The notes: a model not told the origin generated them from the letters alone. DNA of 38,526 nucleotides from an uncultured Atopobium sp. (GCA_947252455.1 CAMXVQ010000006.1:1-38526); one strand, 5' to 3'; positions 9,390-17,635 are shown, counted from the first letter of the stretch. Made by a program: numbers and translations.

Positions 9390-9473
9390 CTTATGATTTT
9401 TCGGACTTTAAATTATGCATCACCAATAAGGCGTGATACGATTACGACTATAAGAAAGCGCAGGTAATATCCT

Positions 9474-10349
9474 ATGAAAAATATTATAATTCGTTTACGA
9501 GAAAATATTGGATTCCTAAACCCTGCAGAAAAAGCTGTGGCTCGATACGTGCTGCAATACCCTCATGAAAGTAATCGCTTGTCGGTAAAAGCACTTGCCG
9601 CACGCTCATATGTATCTCCAGCTGCAGTGGTTAGAATGTGCAAGTCTATTGGTTTTGAAGGCTTTAAAGAATTTAAGACCGAACTTACTCGAGAACTTGC
9701 AACCGAAAAGCTCATTCTTCCTCTTGATACCAAAGACATCAAGCAAAACGATACGCCCGAAAGCATTATCAAAAAAATTACGCTCAAAAATATTCACTCT
9801 CTGTATGATGCGCTGCGCTTAATAGATCCGGAAACTATAGAAAAAGCCGTTGAGCTTTTACAAGCGTGCGACCGCATTTTGTTGTTTGGACTTGGCGCTT
9901 CTCTTATTGCCGCCAAAGATGCTAATCTCAAATTTTTGCGCGTAAATAAAACTTGTTTAATCAACGATGACTGGCATCTTCAGCTGATAACAGCGCGTAA
10001 TAGCACTTCTCAAGACGTGGGAATAGTAATTTCATATTCAGGACAAACAGCAGAAACACTAACATGCGCCGAAATATTAAAACACAATAATACTCCTATC
10101 ATTGCGATAACACGGTGTATTGAGTCGCCTATTTCAAAACTGGCCGATGTTTTGCTCTATACCACCAGTAATGAATCGCTTTTTAGAAGTGCTGCAATGA
10201 GTAGCAGAATTTCGCAGCTCAACATTATTGATATCTTATATACGGCATTTGCGGTAAGCGATTACGAGAAAAACTTTACCTATTTAAGTAAAACGCGTAT
10301 TGTCAAACACATACCAAAGAACGAAAGGGAGGGAGAGCACCATGTTTAA
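9474..10349 (+). CDS. RpiR/MurR-family transcriptional regulator
   Basis: A 291-residue regulator with an N-terminal RpiR-type helix-turn-helix (about 1-77; core segment LAARSYVSPAAVVRMCKSIGFEGFKEF split across the helices) and a C-terminal SIS sugar-phosphate-binding domain (about 125-255; ILLFGLGASLIAAKDANLKF and VISYSGQTAETL). Family members sense phosphosugars. Its place opposite murQ and next to an EIIA suggests MurNAc-6P or GlcNAc-6P as effector and the mur operon as target. A modest AGGT site lies 8 bases before the ATG. The end overlaps the EIIA gene by 8 bases, so regulator and EIIA are co-translated. I leave the symbol blank because MurR and other RpiR relatives cannot be separated by eye. 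Confidence 0.9.
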   Translation: MKNIIIRLRENIGFLNPAEKAVARYVLQYPHESNRLSVKALAARSYVSPAAVVRMCKSIGFEGFKEFKTELTRELATEKLILPLDTKDIKQNDTPESIIKKITLKNIHSLYDALRLIDPETIEKAVELLQACDRILLFGLGASLIAAKDANLKFLRVNKTCLINDDWHLQLITARNSTSQDVGIVISYSGQTAETLTCAEILKHNNTPIIAITRCIESPISKLADVLLYTTSNESLFRSAAMSSRISQLNIIDILYTAFAVSDYEKNFTYLSKTRIVKHIPKNEREGEHHV

Positions 10350-10932
10350 TGTGTTTAAACATTTGATTAAAACCAGCTCGTGCAAAAATCCGTTGGAGCA
10401 CGCACCTGAAGCATCATCTTGTAATGAGCGCACAGGTGCACAAGCAACACCAGATGTAACACATGACAGCGCTTCTGACAGCACGAGCACCGATATTATT
10501 GCCTGCTGTTCAGGCAGCCTCATTGATGCCACCACGCTTCCCGATCCTGTTTTTGCACAGAAAATGCTGGGTGAAACATGTGCAATTGCCCCTCGCGAAG
10601 ACACTATTACGGTGTGCTCGCCTTCCGATGGGAGCGTGTCTGCTTTATTTCCAACAGGGCATGCTTTTGGCATTACGCGCCCCGATGGAGTTGAAATACT
10701 TGTCCATATAGGTATCAATACGGTTGAAGCTCATGGTGAGGGTTTGCGCGTTTTAGACGTACGCCAAGGCGATACAGTCAAAGCAGGAAAACCAATGGTA
10801 GAAGTTGATGTTAAGAAACTTTCCCAAACGTATAATATGAGCATTATGACTATTATTACCGACGCACAGCAGCAGACCGTCAGCTTCAAAAAGAACGGCT
10901 CAGTAAATCAAGGAGACTCAATCGTTGCCTAG
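10342..10932 (+). CDS. free-standing glucose-type PTS EIIA (Crr-like)
   Basis: This 196-residue cytosolic phosphocarrier would pass phosphate from HPr to EIIB domains. The EIIA(Glc) fold occupies about 55-196. The active His is His122 in LVHIGINTVE and the second conserved His is His107 in TGHAFGI. The N-terminal MFNVFKHLIK looks like the short amphipathic helix that anchors E. coli EIIA(Glc) to membranes; it is followed by a Ser/Asp/Thr-rich linker (about 12-50). The start at 10342 has GGGAGG upstream and lies within the last codons of the regulator. It is the obvious donor for MurP and perhaps for the EIIBC at 12161, which also lacks an EIIA. Confidence 0.93.
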   Translation: MFNVFKHLIKTSSCKNPLEHAPEASSCNERTGAQATPDVTHDSASDSTSTDIIACCSGSLIDATTLPDPVFAQKMLGETCAIAPREDTITVCSPSDGSVSALFPTGHAFGITRPDGVEILVHIGINTVEAHGEGLRVLDVRQGDTVKAGKPMVEVDVKKLSQTYNMSIMTIITDAQQQTVSFKKNGSVNQGDSIVA

Positions 10933-10988
10933 AAGGGCTGCTTTACACCGTTTGGGTTGGAAGCATAGGTATATCTGGATATAAATGT

Positions 10989-11022
10989 CATCTCCCTTTC
11001 TGAGGCCTCGACAAGGGAGATG
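10989..11022. terminator. bidirectional hairpin between convergent EIIA and SorC genes
   Basis: CATCTCCCTT (10989-10998) and AAGGGAGATG (11013-11022) form a perfect 10-bp stem with a 14-base loop that itself contains the palindrome GAGGCCTC. It lies between two convergent genes and can serve both. The T run after it is poor on both strands, so efficiency is uncertain. Confidence 0.65.
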
Positions 11023-11041
11023 TGTTCTGTTCTATAATCTC

Positions 11042-11995
11042 TTATTTTGGCATATGTAAACCATAATCCAGAATAAGTTCTTCTGCTAAATTAATGTCTA
11101 TTCCCAAATCAGTAATTACACCAGAACGTAACAAACCTGTTATTGAAAGACTTTTTTTAACACCACAAGCGAGCAGCAAAACCCTTGGTATAAACTTTAA
11201 ATCTTGAAGATGAAGACCCACCATTCTTTTCGATAATGCCGTTGATACCTCTTTGCCAAACCGATTGAAAAATGAGCATAAGATATTACCAGTAATATCT
11301 GCGTTTTGATATTCAGTAACTTCAGCGGATGTCATATAGCCGAACCTTTTGAGCGAAGATCCTTCATTTATCACATCAGGTGAGACTATCGCAAGCTCAA
11401 CCGATCTCGCCTTATCAATCACATCTTTAATAAATACTGAATCCATAAGCATATGCGCCATTTGTGCGCTATCGACTACCGCGGGGGCATAAAAATACAA
11501 GAAACTTGTACTTAATTTCTCAGCAAGTTTGGAGGCAATGTAATTAGCATGATATTGAGGATTGTCTATACCAAAGCCACCAACAAGTGGAACAACGTGG
11601 CTCACAGACGTAGTTAGCGTGGGCAGAGAATTCACGATTTCGTAAATAGTTGAACCCCAACCTACACCAATAGTATTTGATTGCTCGAGCATCTTCTTCA
11701 AATTAGGTAGTAGGATTTGTGAAAGATTGTATTTAGTTTTTATGTCTCCGTCATTTTGGCATATGACAACTGATTTAAGGTTATATAAATCACAAAGCTT
11801 ACTGGTAAGATAAGCATATCGATCATTAGGTCGCCTAAGCGATATACCAACCACGCCATAATCAACGGCCTCTTTAAGTAATTTTGCAACGGTTGGCCTT
11901 GTAATACCAAGATCGCGCGCAATTTCAGTTTGTGTCTTTCTGTCCTTATAATACATACGTGCAACTTCATATAAAAAGATATCTCTATTGTACAT
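11042..11995 (-). CDS. SorC-family sugar-responsive transcriptional regulator
   Basis: A 317-residue SorC/DeoR-C type regulator. The N-terminal helix-turn-helix reads RKTQTEIARDLGITRPTVAKLL (split here: RKTQTEIARDLG then ITRPTVAKLL, about residues 16-37). The remaining ~250 residues form the sugar-phosphate-binding domain, with the typical GVGWGSTIYEIVNSL and VPLVGGFG segments. I chose MYNRDIFLYE at 11995, which has GGTGGGG 9 bases upstream; the longer frame adds 17 residues. It is divergent from the PTS EIIBC at 12161 and probably controls that gene and the PHP gene, sensing a phosphorylated form of the imported sugar. Effector unknown. Confidence 0.88.
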   Translation of the reverse strand: MYNRDIFLYEVARMYYKDRKTQTEIARDLGITRPTVAKLLKEAVDYGVVGISLRRPNDRYAYLTSKLCDLYNLKSVVICQNDGDIKTKYNLSQILLPNLKKMLEQSNTIGVGWGSTIYEIVNSLPTLTTSVSHVVPLVGGFGIDNPQYHANYIASKLAEKLSTSFLYFYAPAVVDSAQMAHMLMDSVFIKDVIDKARSVELAIVSPDVINEGSSLKRFGYMTSAEVTEYQNADITGNILCSFFNRFGKEVSTALSKRMVGLHLQDLKFIPRVLLLACGVKKSLSITGLLRSGVITDLGIDINLAEELILDYGLHMPK

Positions 11996-12037
11996 GGAAA
12001 AATACCCCACCCTATTTGAGTAATACTTGAGCATAAT

Positions 12038-12051
12038 TTTACACATGTAAA
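12038..12051. promoter_or_regulatory. candidate operator in the SorC/PTS divergent region
   Basis: TTTAC-ACAT-GTAAA is a perfect 5-bp-arm palindrome in an A/T-rich context, 43 bases upstream of the SorC start and about 110 bases upstream of the EIIBC start. It is the only clear dyad in this intergenic region, so it is a reasonable regulator site. The assignment is by position only. Confidence 0.4.
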
Positions 12052-12160
12052 TTAAATACCGCCCATACTTTAAAGATTAGCATAATGAAGTTTTTGATGA
12101 TAACGTGAATCATGAGGATTTCCTTATAAGTTAAGACATGTTAGCTGTTGGGAGGTAAAA

Positions 12161-13585
12161 ATGAGCTATGAAGATGCTTGCCAAGATATAATTAAAGGAG
12201 TGGGCGGCGTAAACAATATTAAAACCTTTGTACACTGCGCCACACGATTACGCTTCACTCTTGACGATGTGAACAAACTTAATAAAAAAGAGATAAATTC
12301 TATCTCGGAAGTTATGGGAATCGCAGAGGGAAGTGGACAGATTCAACTTATTGTTGGAGCAGATAAAGTAAACGAAATGTCTCGTCTAATTGAGCTGTCG
12401 ATAAATAAACAGCAATCTTTAGATGCTCATGAAAACCCCGAAAACAATAAAGTTTGTCAACACAATGAGGATATGCCAATTCATAAAAAATTTAGTACCA
12501 TATTAATGAATCTTTTAAATGGTTTTTCCCAGATTTTGACGCCTCTCGTTCCAGCACTTGCCGCTGCTGGTATGTTAAAAGTTGTTTTGTTAATGCTATC
12601 GAAAATAGGACTATTATCACCTACTGATCCAACTTATTCAGTTTTAAACTTAATAAGCGATTCTATATTTTACTTTATGCCCCTCATAACGGCCTTTTTA
12701 TCAGCCAAGTATTTCAAAACAGATCTGGTTCTCGCAACTGTTTGTGCAGGCGTTCTCATCCATCCGACCTTTATAAAATTATTGAGCGAACAGTCACTTT
12801 TATTTTTAGGAATACCTGTTGCTAAGGTTAATTATAGCGGCACTATTTTACCCATTATTGTAATGGTTTGGGTTTTATCGAAAATCGAACCTATAGCAGA
12901 CAAGCTTTCACCTAAAATAATAAAGATTTTTATTAAACCCCTGATTGAGATGCTTATAATAGTGCCTCTGACTTTATGGTTGCTAGGTCCAATCGGCAAT
13001 TGGGTTGGACAAGGTCTGGGAGATCTCGTAACGATTATGTATGATAAAGTTGGCTGGCTGGCGGTAGGTATTCTTGGTGGTCTTCTTCCATTTTGCGTGC
13101 TTACTGGGCTTAACCGCGCTCTTACACCGCTTAGCATTCAAATATATACAACCTTAGGTTATGAACCATTATTCCGTACTGCCTACATAGCAGGCAATAT
13201 GACTCAAGGTGCCGCAGCGTTGGCAATTGCATTTAAAACAAAAAATAAAAGATTTAAACAGATTGCTTTCTCAGCTGCTTTCACTACGCTTTTAAGTGGG
13301 ATAACTGAGCCTTCCTTATTTGGAGTAATACTTAAAGCAAAAAGATCTCTTATAGCGGTATTTCTAGGAGGAGTAATCGGAGGTGTATACACAGGACTAA
13401 CGGGTGTCAAAGCTTATGCAATGGCTGTTCCTGGATTCCTCTCGTTACCAATGTTTATTGGGGATAATCCGTATAATTTTATTAATGCTGTAATAGGTTT
13501 TATTATCTCAATTATTACAACATTTGTATTGACGCTTATTATTGGTTTTGATGACATAAAAGAATTTGACTCAGACACGCAATGA
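12161..13585 (+). CDS. PTS EIIBC of the beta-glucoside/sucrose (Glc) superfamily
   Basis: A 474-residue membrane permease. The EIIB domain (about 1-80) has phosphocysteine Cys26 in VHCATRLRF. A charged linker (about 85-105) leads to the EIIC domain with some ten hydrophobic segments and the conserved SGITEPSLFGVIL motif. There is no EIIA domain, so an EIIA(Glc) such as the one at 10342 must supply phosphate. GGGAGG lies 5 bases before the ATG. It is divergent from the SorC regulator and followed 49 bases later by a PHP phosphoesterase. Substrate is not predictable: beta-glucosides, sucrose, trehalose or an amino-sugar derivative are all possible. Codon use looks A/T-rich compared with the flanks. 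Confidence 0.9.
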   Translation: MSYEDACQDIIKGVGGVNNIKTFVHCATRLRFTLDDVNKLNKKEINSISEVMGIAEGSGQIQLIVGADKVNEMSRLIELSINKQQSLDAHENPENNKVCQHNEDMPIHKKFSTILMNLLNGFSQILTPLVPALAAAGMLKVVLLMLSKIGLLSPTDPTYSVLNLISDSIFYFMPLITAFLSAKYFKTDLVLATVCAGVLIHPTFIKLLSEQSLLFLGIPVAKVNYSGTILPIIVMVWVLSKIEPIADKLSPKIIKIFIKPLIEMLIIVPLTLWLLGPIGNWVGQGLGDLVTIMYDKVGWLAVGILGGLLPFCVLTGLNRALTPLSIQIYTTLGYEPLFRTAYIAGNMTQGAAALAIAFKTKNKRFKQIAFSAAFTTLLSGITEPSLFGVILKAKRSLIAVFLGGVIGGVYTGLTGVKAYAMAVPGFLSLPMFIGDNPYNFINAVIGFIISIITTFVLTLIIGFDDIKEFDSDTQ

Positions 13586-13634
13586 TCATCTTTTTATACA
13601 CTTTTGATTAGCAAGTTCTGAAAGGAAAATAGTC

Positions 13635-14459
13635 ATGTTTTATGCTGATTTACATATTCATACATACTATAGTGATGGTCTTTTCAGTCCAAATAAAGTT
13701 TTGTATATGGCAAAAGAAAACCAGGTCAAAGTTGTTGCAATTACCGATCATGATACACTCTTCCATCTTGATATGTGTCAAGATATAGCAGATGGCTACG
13801 ATATTAAGCTTATACGTGGCGTTGAGCTAAGTTGCTATAATTCATGTGCTAAAAAGAAGGTGCATATTATTGGCCTTGGTATTACCGGCAAAACACCGCA
13901 ACTTAATAAAATAACTGCTCAAATACGCGAAGGCCGAAACGCTTGTCATAGGATAATAATCGATGAACTTAAAAAAGCTGGTTACGATATAGACTATGAA
14001 TACGTGTTGAGTTTTTCTCATTCACAAACGGTTTCGAAGATTCACATTTTTAAAGCACTGCAAAACAAGTATCCAAATATAGATGAAAGTTTTTATAAGC
14101 AACATTTTATGAAAACGAAACACACCTCAGCAGATGATTTAATGAGCTACGTTGATGTTGAGCAAGGAATTCAAGCTATTTTACATGATGGTGGAATTCC
14201 AATCCTAGCGCATCCAAACTTTTATGATAGTTTTCCCGATGTGAAAACATATGTTGATTTTGGCCTGCAAGGAATAGAAATTTCTCACGTAACTATGAAC
14301 GAAAATGACTGTGCAAAAGCAAGAGAATTTGCAAAAACTTATGGTTTAAAAGTAAGTGGCGGTAGTGATTATCACCCCTTTAAAAGCTATCCGTCAGAAA
14401 TAGGTGAGTATGGGATATCTGAAAAGGATTGTTACGAATTACTATCGATAATCTCATAA
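13635..14459 (+). CDS. PHP-domain metal-dependent phosphoesterase
   Basis: A 274-residue protein of the PHP superfamily, closest in style to the RNase AM/TrpH (YciV) phosphatases that act on nucleotide 3',5'-bisphosphates. Metal-binding motifs are visible in order: ADLHIHTYYSDG (His7, His9), ITDHDT (Asp38, His39), RGVELS, ILAHPNF and the terminal GGSDYHPF. A spacer of about 100 residues sits in the usual helical insertion. AAAGGA precedes the ATG. It follows a PTS permease in the same direction and ends at a terminator, so it probably belongs to the sugar operon. A role as phosphatase or phosphodiesterase on the imported sugar phosphate is an inference; a nucleotide role is the alternative. 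Confidence 0.87.
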   Translation: MFYADLHIHTYYSDGLFSPNKVLYMAKENQVKVVAITDHDTLFHLDMCQDIADGYDIKLIRGVELSCYNSCAKKKVHIIGLGITGKTPQLNKITAQIREGRNACHRIIIDELKKAGYDIDYEYVLSFSHSQTVSKIHIFKALQNKYPNIDESFYKQHFMKTKHTSADDLMSYVDVEQGIQAILHDGGIPILAHPNFYDSFPDVKTYVDFGLQGIEISHVTMNENDCAKAREFAKTYGLKVSGGSDYHPFKSYPSEIGEYGISEKDCYELLSIIS

Positions 14460-14480
14460 GACGCTTAACTATATAGACGC

Positions 14481-14515
14481 GGCGCACCATTGATACTATA
14501 CGTTCGTGGTGCGCC
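14481..14515 (+). terminator. terminator after the PHP gene
   Basis: GGCGCACCA (14481-14489) pairs perfectly with TGGTGCGCC (14507-14515) over a 17-base loop, 20 bases after the PHP stop. A T-rich but interrupted stretch follows. It fits the end of the PTS-PHP operon. Confidence 0.75.
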
Positions 14516-14593
14516 AGTCTTAACTAATATTTATTTTCTCTCTTTGAGTGAGCTTGATTCACTATTGAAATTTAAGATAATAGTCTGTTTACT

Positions 14594-14734
14594 TTAATCG
14601 CACCTTAATGAATTTAATTTATCGCAGAATGCTAAACGTAGTACCACGTAGTTATCTAAGGAAGCTGTTTGATTGCCCAGCATAACAGAGATACCTTCAA
14701 CCCAAGACAAGACATCCTCAAATCCATCATTCAT
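14594..14734 (-). pseudogene. short unrecognised open frame, possibly a gene remnant
   Basis: In the 427-base gap between two operons the minus strand has an open frame of 46 codons, from ATG at 14734 to TAA at 14594, starting MNDGFEDVLSWVEG and ending CDKLNSLRCD. The composition (acidic/hydrophobic periodic, Trp and Cys present) looks protein-like rather than random. No good ribosome binding site precedes it, and upstream in another frame lies MAFTVNNQFVATV followed by a stop, as if a longer gene had been broken. I do not recognise the family. It could equally be chance. Confidence 0.25.
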
Positions 14735-14803
14735 AATATGTCATACAGTAGCGACAAATTGGTTATTAACTGTAAATGCCATTTAAGAGATACTTAATTT
14801 AGT

Positions 14804-14838
14804 TAGATATTCATTACGCTGTTTGTCTTGAATATCTA
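14804..14838. promoter_or_regulatory. perfect 10-bp inverted repeat upstream of the fructose-type PTS gene
   Basis: TAGATATTCA (14804-14813) and TGAATATCTA (14829-14838) are exact inverted copies with a 15-base spacer, 49 bases before the EIIBC start. A plausible -10 box (TATATT, 14847-14852) follows directly, so the repeat would cover the -35 region and just upstream. That suits an activator site for the PRD regulator at 17626. An RNA hairpin is possible but the stem is A/T-rich. The remaining gap (14516-14803) shows nothing else beyond the short frame noted separately. Confidence 0.55.
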
Positions 14839-14886
14839 CAAGTAATTATATTAGGCGTAACAGCAGGCTGACTAGGAGGTAAGTAT

Positions 14887-16323
14887 ATGTCAAAATCCAT
14901 TGTTGCCGTAACCAATTGTCCTGCAGGCATTGCCCATACATATATGGTTGCCGAGGCTATAAAAAATACGGCCGAGGCGGCGGGTTATAAAGTAAACGTC
15001 GAAACGCAGGGCGCCAATGGCGTAGAACATAAACTTACTGCTGAGCAAATCAAGCAGGCAGATTATGTTATCCTCGCTCTTGGCAAAGGAATGAGCGACG
15101 AAGAACGAGTTCGTTTTGACAGCAAAAAAGTAATAGAGCTGCCCGTATCAAAAGCATTCAAAGAGCTTGATACCATCTTTAAAAATTTGGATGCTAATGC
15201 TCATGTATACCGCGCAACAAACGTTGATCTCGGCGGACGAGCTGGCAATGATACAAACGTAAACAATCTTTTAGCTCATTTAATGGCTGGAGTGTCAGGA
15301 GCCTTGCCTTTTGTTATTGGTGGCGGTCTCCTTATGGCCATAGGCTCAATCATGGCTCAATTTGGAGCACCAAATTTACCACCAGCAGATGGGCAAACCG
15401 CAAGTATTGCATGGATTCTTAACGAAATCGGTGGACTTGGTTTCTCATTCATGGTTCCAATTATGGGTGGTTATATCGCAAAATCCATAGGTGGTAAACC
15501 TGCACTGGCGCCTGCTTTTATCTGCTCATATCTTGCAAATAGTCCAAAGATTCTTGGAACACCAACAAGCGCAGGATTTTTGGGCGCTGTTTTGATTGGT
15601 TTACTCGTTGGACATTTTGCGCTCTTATTAAAATCAATAAAACTGCCAAAGAACGTTCAGGGATTAATGGGCTTCTTGATTATCCCATTTGTAAGCCTGC
15701 TTTTATTTGGCCTGCTTACCTATTATATTATCGGACCAATTGCCGCAAGTGTTATGGCCGCATTAGTGAACATGCTTCAAACGATACCCCCTGAAGCAAA
15801 ATTTATTGCAGCGTTCCTTGTTGGTGCAATGCTTGCATTTGATATGGGTGGCCCTGTTAATAAAGCAGCTTGGTTCTTCTCATTCTCGTTGGTTTCAACG
15901 GGTATTTATGAATGGTACGGAATCGTAGGCGTTGTAACATTGCTGCCTCCTATGGCTGCAGCTATAGCCACCTGGATTAAGCCTACACTTTTTACGTCTG
16001 CCGAACGCGATGCTGCATGGCCTGCGCTTATCGTAGGAGCAACAACAGCAACCGAGCCTGCAATACCTTATGCGCTCGCAGCTCCACTTCCTATGATTTC
16101 AGCAAATGTTCTTAGTGGAGGAATTGCTGGCATTGCTTCTATGGCGCTTGGTGTTCAGCGTTTAGCACCTGGTATTGGCGTGTTTGACCCTTTGTTGGGA
16201 CTCATCACTCCAGCTCCCAATTACTATGTTGCGTTAATAATAGGTCTCGTTTTAAATGTTGCATTTGTTATTGTCTTTAAATCAGCATGGTTAAAACGTC
16301 GTAACGCTAGCAACAATTCTTAA
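14887..16323 (+). CDS. PTS EIIBC of the fructose family
   Basis: A 478-residue permease. The EIIB(Fru) domain (about 1-100) has phosphocysteine Cys11 in VTNCPAGIAHTYMVAEA. The EIIC domain (about 130-470) begins LLAHLMAGVSGALPFVIGGG, typical of fructose-family EIIC, and has the conserved AFDMGGPVNKAAW and ATTATEPAIPYAL segments. The EIIA part found in many fructose permeases is absent, and no separate fructose-type EIIA gene lies in the window; an EIIA-like domain sits instead at the end of the regulator at 17626. AGGAGGT lies 6 bases before the ATG. It heads the cluster with a MalY-type enzyme, that regulator and a dipeptidase. The substrate need not be fructose. Confidence 0.93.
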   Translation: MSKSIVAVTNCPAGIAHTYMVAEAIKNTAEAAGYKVNVETQGANGVEHKLTAEQIKQADYVILALGKGMSDEERVRFDSKKVIELPVSKAFKELDTIFKNLDANAHVYRATNVDLGGRAGNDTNVNNLLAHLMAGVSGALPFVIGGGLLMAIGSIMAQFGAPNLPPADGQTASIAWILNEIGGLGFSFMVPIMGGYIAKSIGGKPALAPAFICSYLANSPKILGTPTSAGFLGAVLIGLLVGHFALLLKSIKLPKNVQGLMGFLIIPFVSLLLFGLLTYYIIGPIAASVMAALVNMLQTIPPEAKFIAAFLVGAMLAFDMGGPVNKAAWFFSFSLVSTGIYEWYGIVGVVTLLPPMAAAIATWIKPTLFTSAERDAAWPALIVGATTATEPAIPYALAAPLPMISANVLSGGIAGIASMALGVQRLAPGIGVFDPLLGLITPAPNYYVALIIGLVLNVAFVIVFKSAWLKRRNASNNS

Positions 16324-16331
16324 GCCGTTAT

Positions 16332-16372
16332 ACAGCGCACACGAATCTATTGTTTTTATTCGTGTGCGCTGT
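16332..16372. terminator. strong hairpin between PTS gene and MalY-type gene
   Basis: ACAGCGCACACGAAT (16332-16346) and ATTCGTGTGCGCTGT (16358-16372) form a perfect 15-bp stem with an 11-base T-rich loop, 8 bases after the EIIBC stop. There is no T run after the stem on either strand. It may be a terminator, a partial terminator, or an mRNA 3'-end stabiliser that lowers expression of the downstream enzyme genes relative to the permease. Confidence 0.6.
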
Positions 16373-16459
16373 TAGCCATGTGATATATTCATCCATAAGC
16401 CTACGGTCGCTTTGTTTCGCAGAAACATAGCTTTTAACACATTGGATAGACGGATAAAA

Positions 16460-17635
16460 ATGATGAACATTGACTTTGATTCCCATATTGATCGTCATAA
16501 CACATACAGCACACAATGGGACTACATTGCCGATCGCTTTGGTCGTAATGATATAATCCCCTTTTCAATTTCAGATACAGATTTTGCAGTACCTCCTGAA
16601 ATTATCGAAACACTGAACGAACGCCTTAAGCACCCCATATTTGGATATACACGATGGAATCATGATGATTTTAAAAAACCCATTGCTACGTGGTTTATGC
16701 AACGCGGGGGTTCTTATGTTGACACCAACTGGATAGTTTATTCACCAAGTGTTATATGGACACTTGCAACGCTCATACGCATGCTGTCTGAACCCGGCGA
16801 TTCAGTGGCGGTATTTAATCCAATGTATGATGCGTTCTTTAACACCATACAGTCAAATCAAAGAAAAATATGCCCCGTACAGCTCAACGCTTCAAATAAT
16901 ATTTTTACTTTTGACCAGAATGACTTATACAAGGCATGCTCTGACCCAAACGTAAAATTACTCTTGCTTACAAATCCGCATAATCCAACTGGTAAAGTAT
17001 TTACAAAAGACGAGCTCAAAGCAATTGTATCAATAGCCAAAGAAACCAATACTTTCATAATTTCTGATGACATACATCGTGATATTATTTTGCAAGATGT
17101 TCCATACTCACCAATCACAGATTACACAACAAAGCATGTTGCTCTGCTGTGTTCAGCATCTAAAACTTTTAATATACCTGGCCTTATTGGTTCATATGCA
17201 TTTTTACCTGACAATGATGTAAAAGATTCATTTTTATATGAACTCAAGCAAAAAAACGCTTTATCAAGTGTAAGTATTTTTGGCATGTATGCACAAACAA
17301 CTGCCTATACAAGCTGTGCCTACTACGTTGATGAACTTACAAACTATATAAAACTAAATATGAAATGCATCGAAACATATTTTAACGAACATTTGCCAAA
17401 CATAAAGTTTATGATTCCACAGGCAACATATTTGGCATGGATTGATATCTCATCTCTGCATGTCACCTCTTTAGTGTTGCAACAAGCATGCGTTGACTAT
17501 GGTAAAGTTGGCATCATGAGTGGCTCAGTTTACGGCAATGATGCATTTATGCGCATGTGTGTTGGTTGCCCAAGGTCTAAGCTCTTACAAGGGCTTGATG
17601 GCTTTTATAAAGGAGTGAGGGGGTTATGCGGTTAA
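16460..17635 (+). CDS. MalY/PatB-type PLP enzyme (cystathionine beta-lyase / C-S lyase family)
   Basis: A 391-residue fold-type I PLP enzyme. Landmarks are FSISDTDFAVPPEI near the N-terminus, NPHNPTG (about 172-178), the cofactor Asp in ISDDIHRDII, and the PLP lysine Lys235 in SASKTFNIPGL. These match the MalY/PatB group, whose members split C-S bonds of cysteine conjugates. E. coli malY also sits beside a PTS gene (malX). Two adjacent ATGs at 16460 and 16463 are possible starts with a weak GGAT site; the longer frame to 16412 adds 16 residues. The end overlaps the next gene by 10 bases, so enzyme and regulator are co-translated. True substrate unknown; an aminotransferase activity is the main alternative. 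Confidence 0.88.
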   Translation: MMNIDFDSHIDRHNTYSTQWDYIADRFGRNDIIPFSISDTDFAVPPEIIETLNERLKHPIFGYTRWNHDDFKKPIATWFMQRGGSYVDTNWIVYSPSVIWTLATLIRMLSEPGDSVAVFNPMYDAFFNTIQSNQRKICPVQLNASNNIFTFDQNDLYKACSDPNVKLLLLTNPHNPTGKVFTKDELKAIVSIAKETNTFIISDDIHRDIILQDVPYSPITDYTTKHVALLCSASKTFNIPGLIGSYAFLPDNDVKDSFLYELKQKNALSSVSIFGMYAQTTAYTSCAYYVDELTNYIKLNMKCIETYFNEHLPNIKFMIPQATYLAWIDISSLHVTSLVLQQACVDYGKVGIMSGSVYGNDAFMRMCVGCPRSKLLQGLDGFYKGVRGLCG

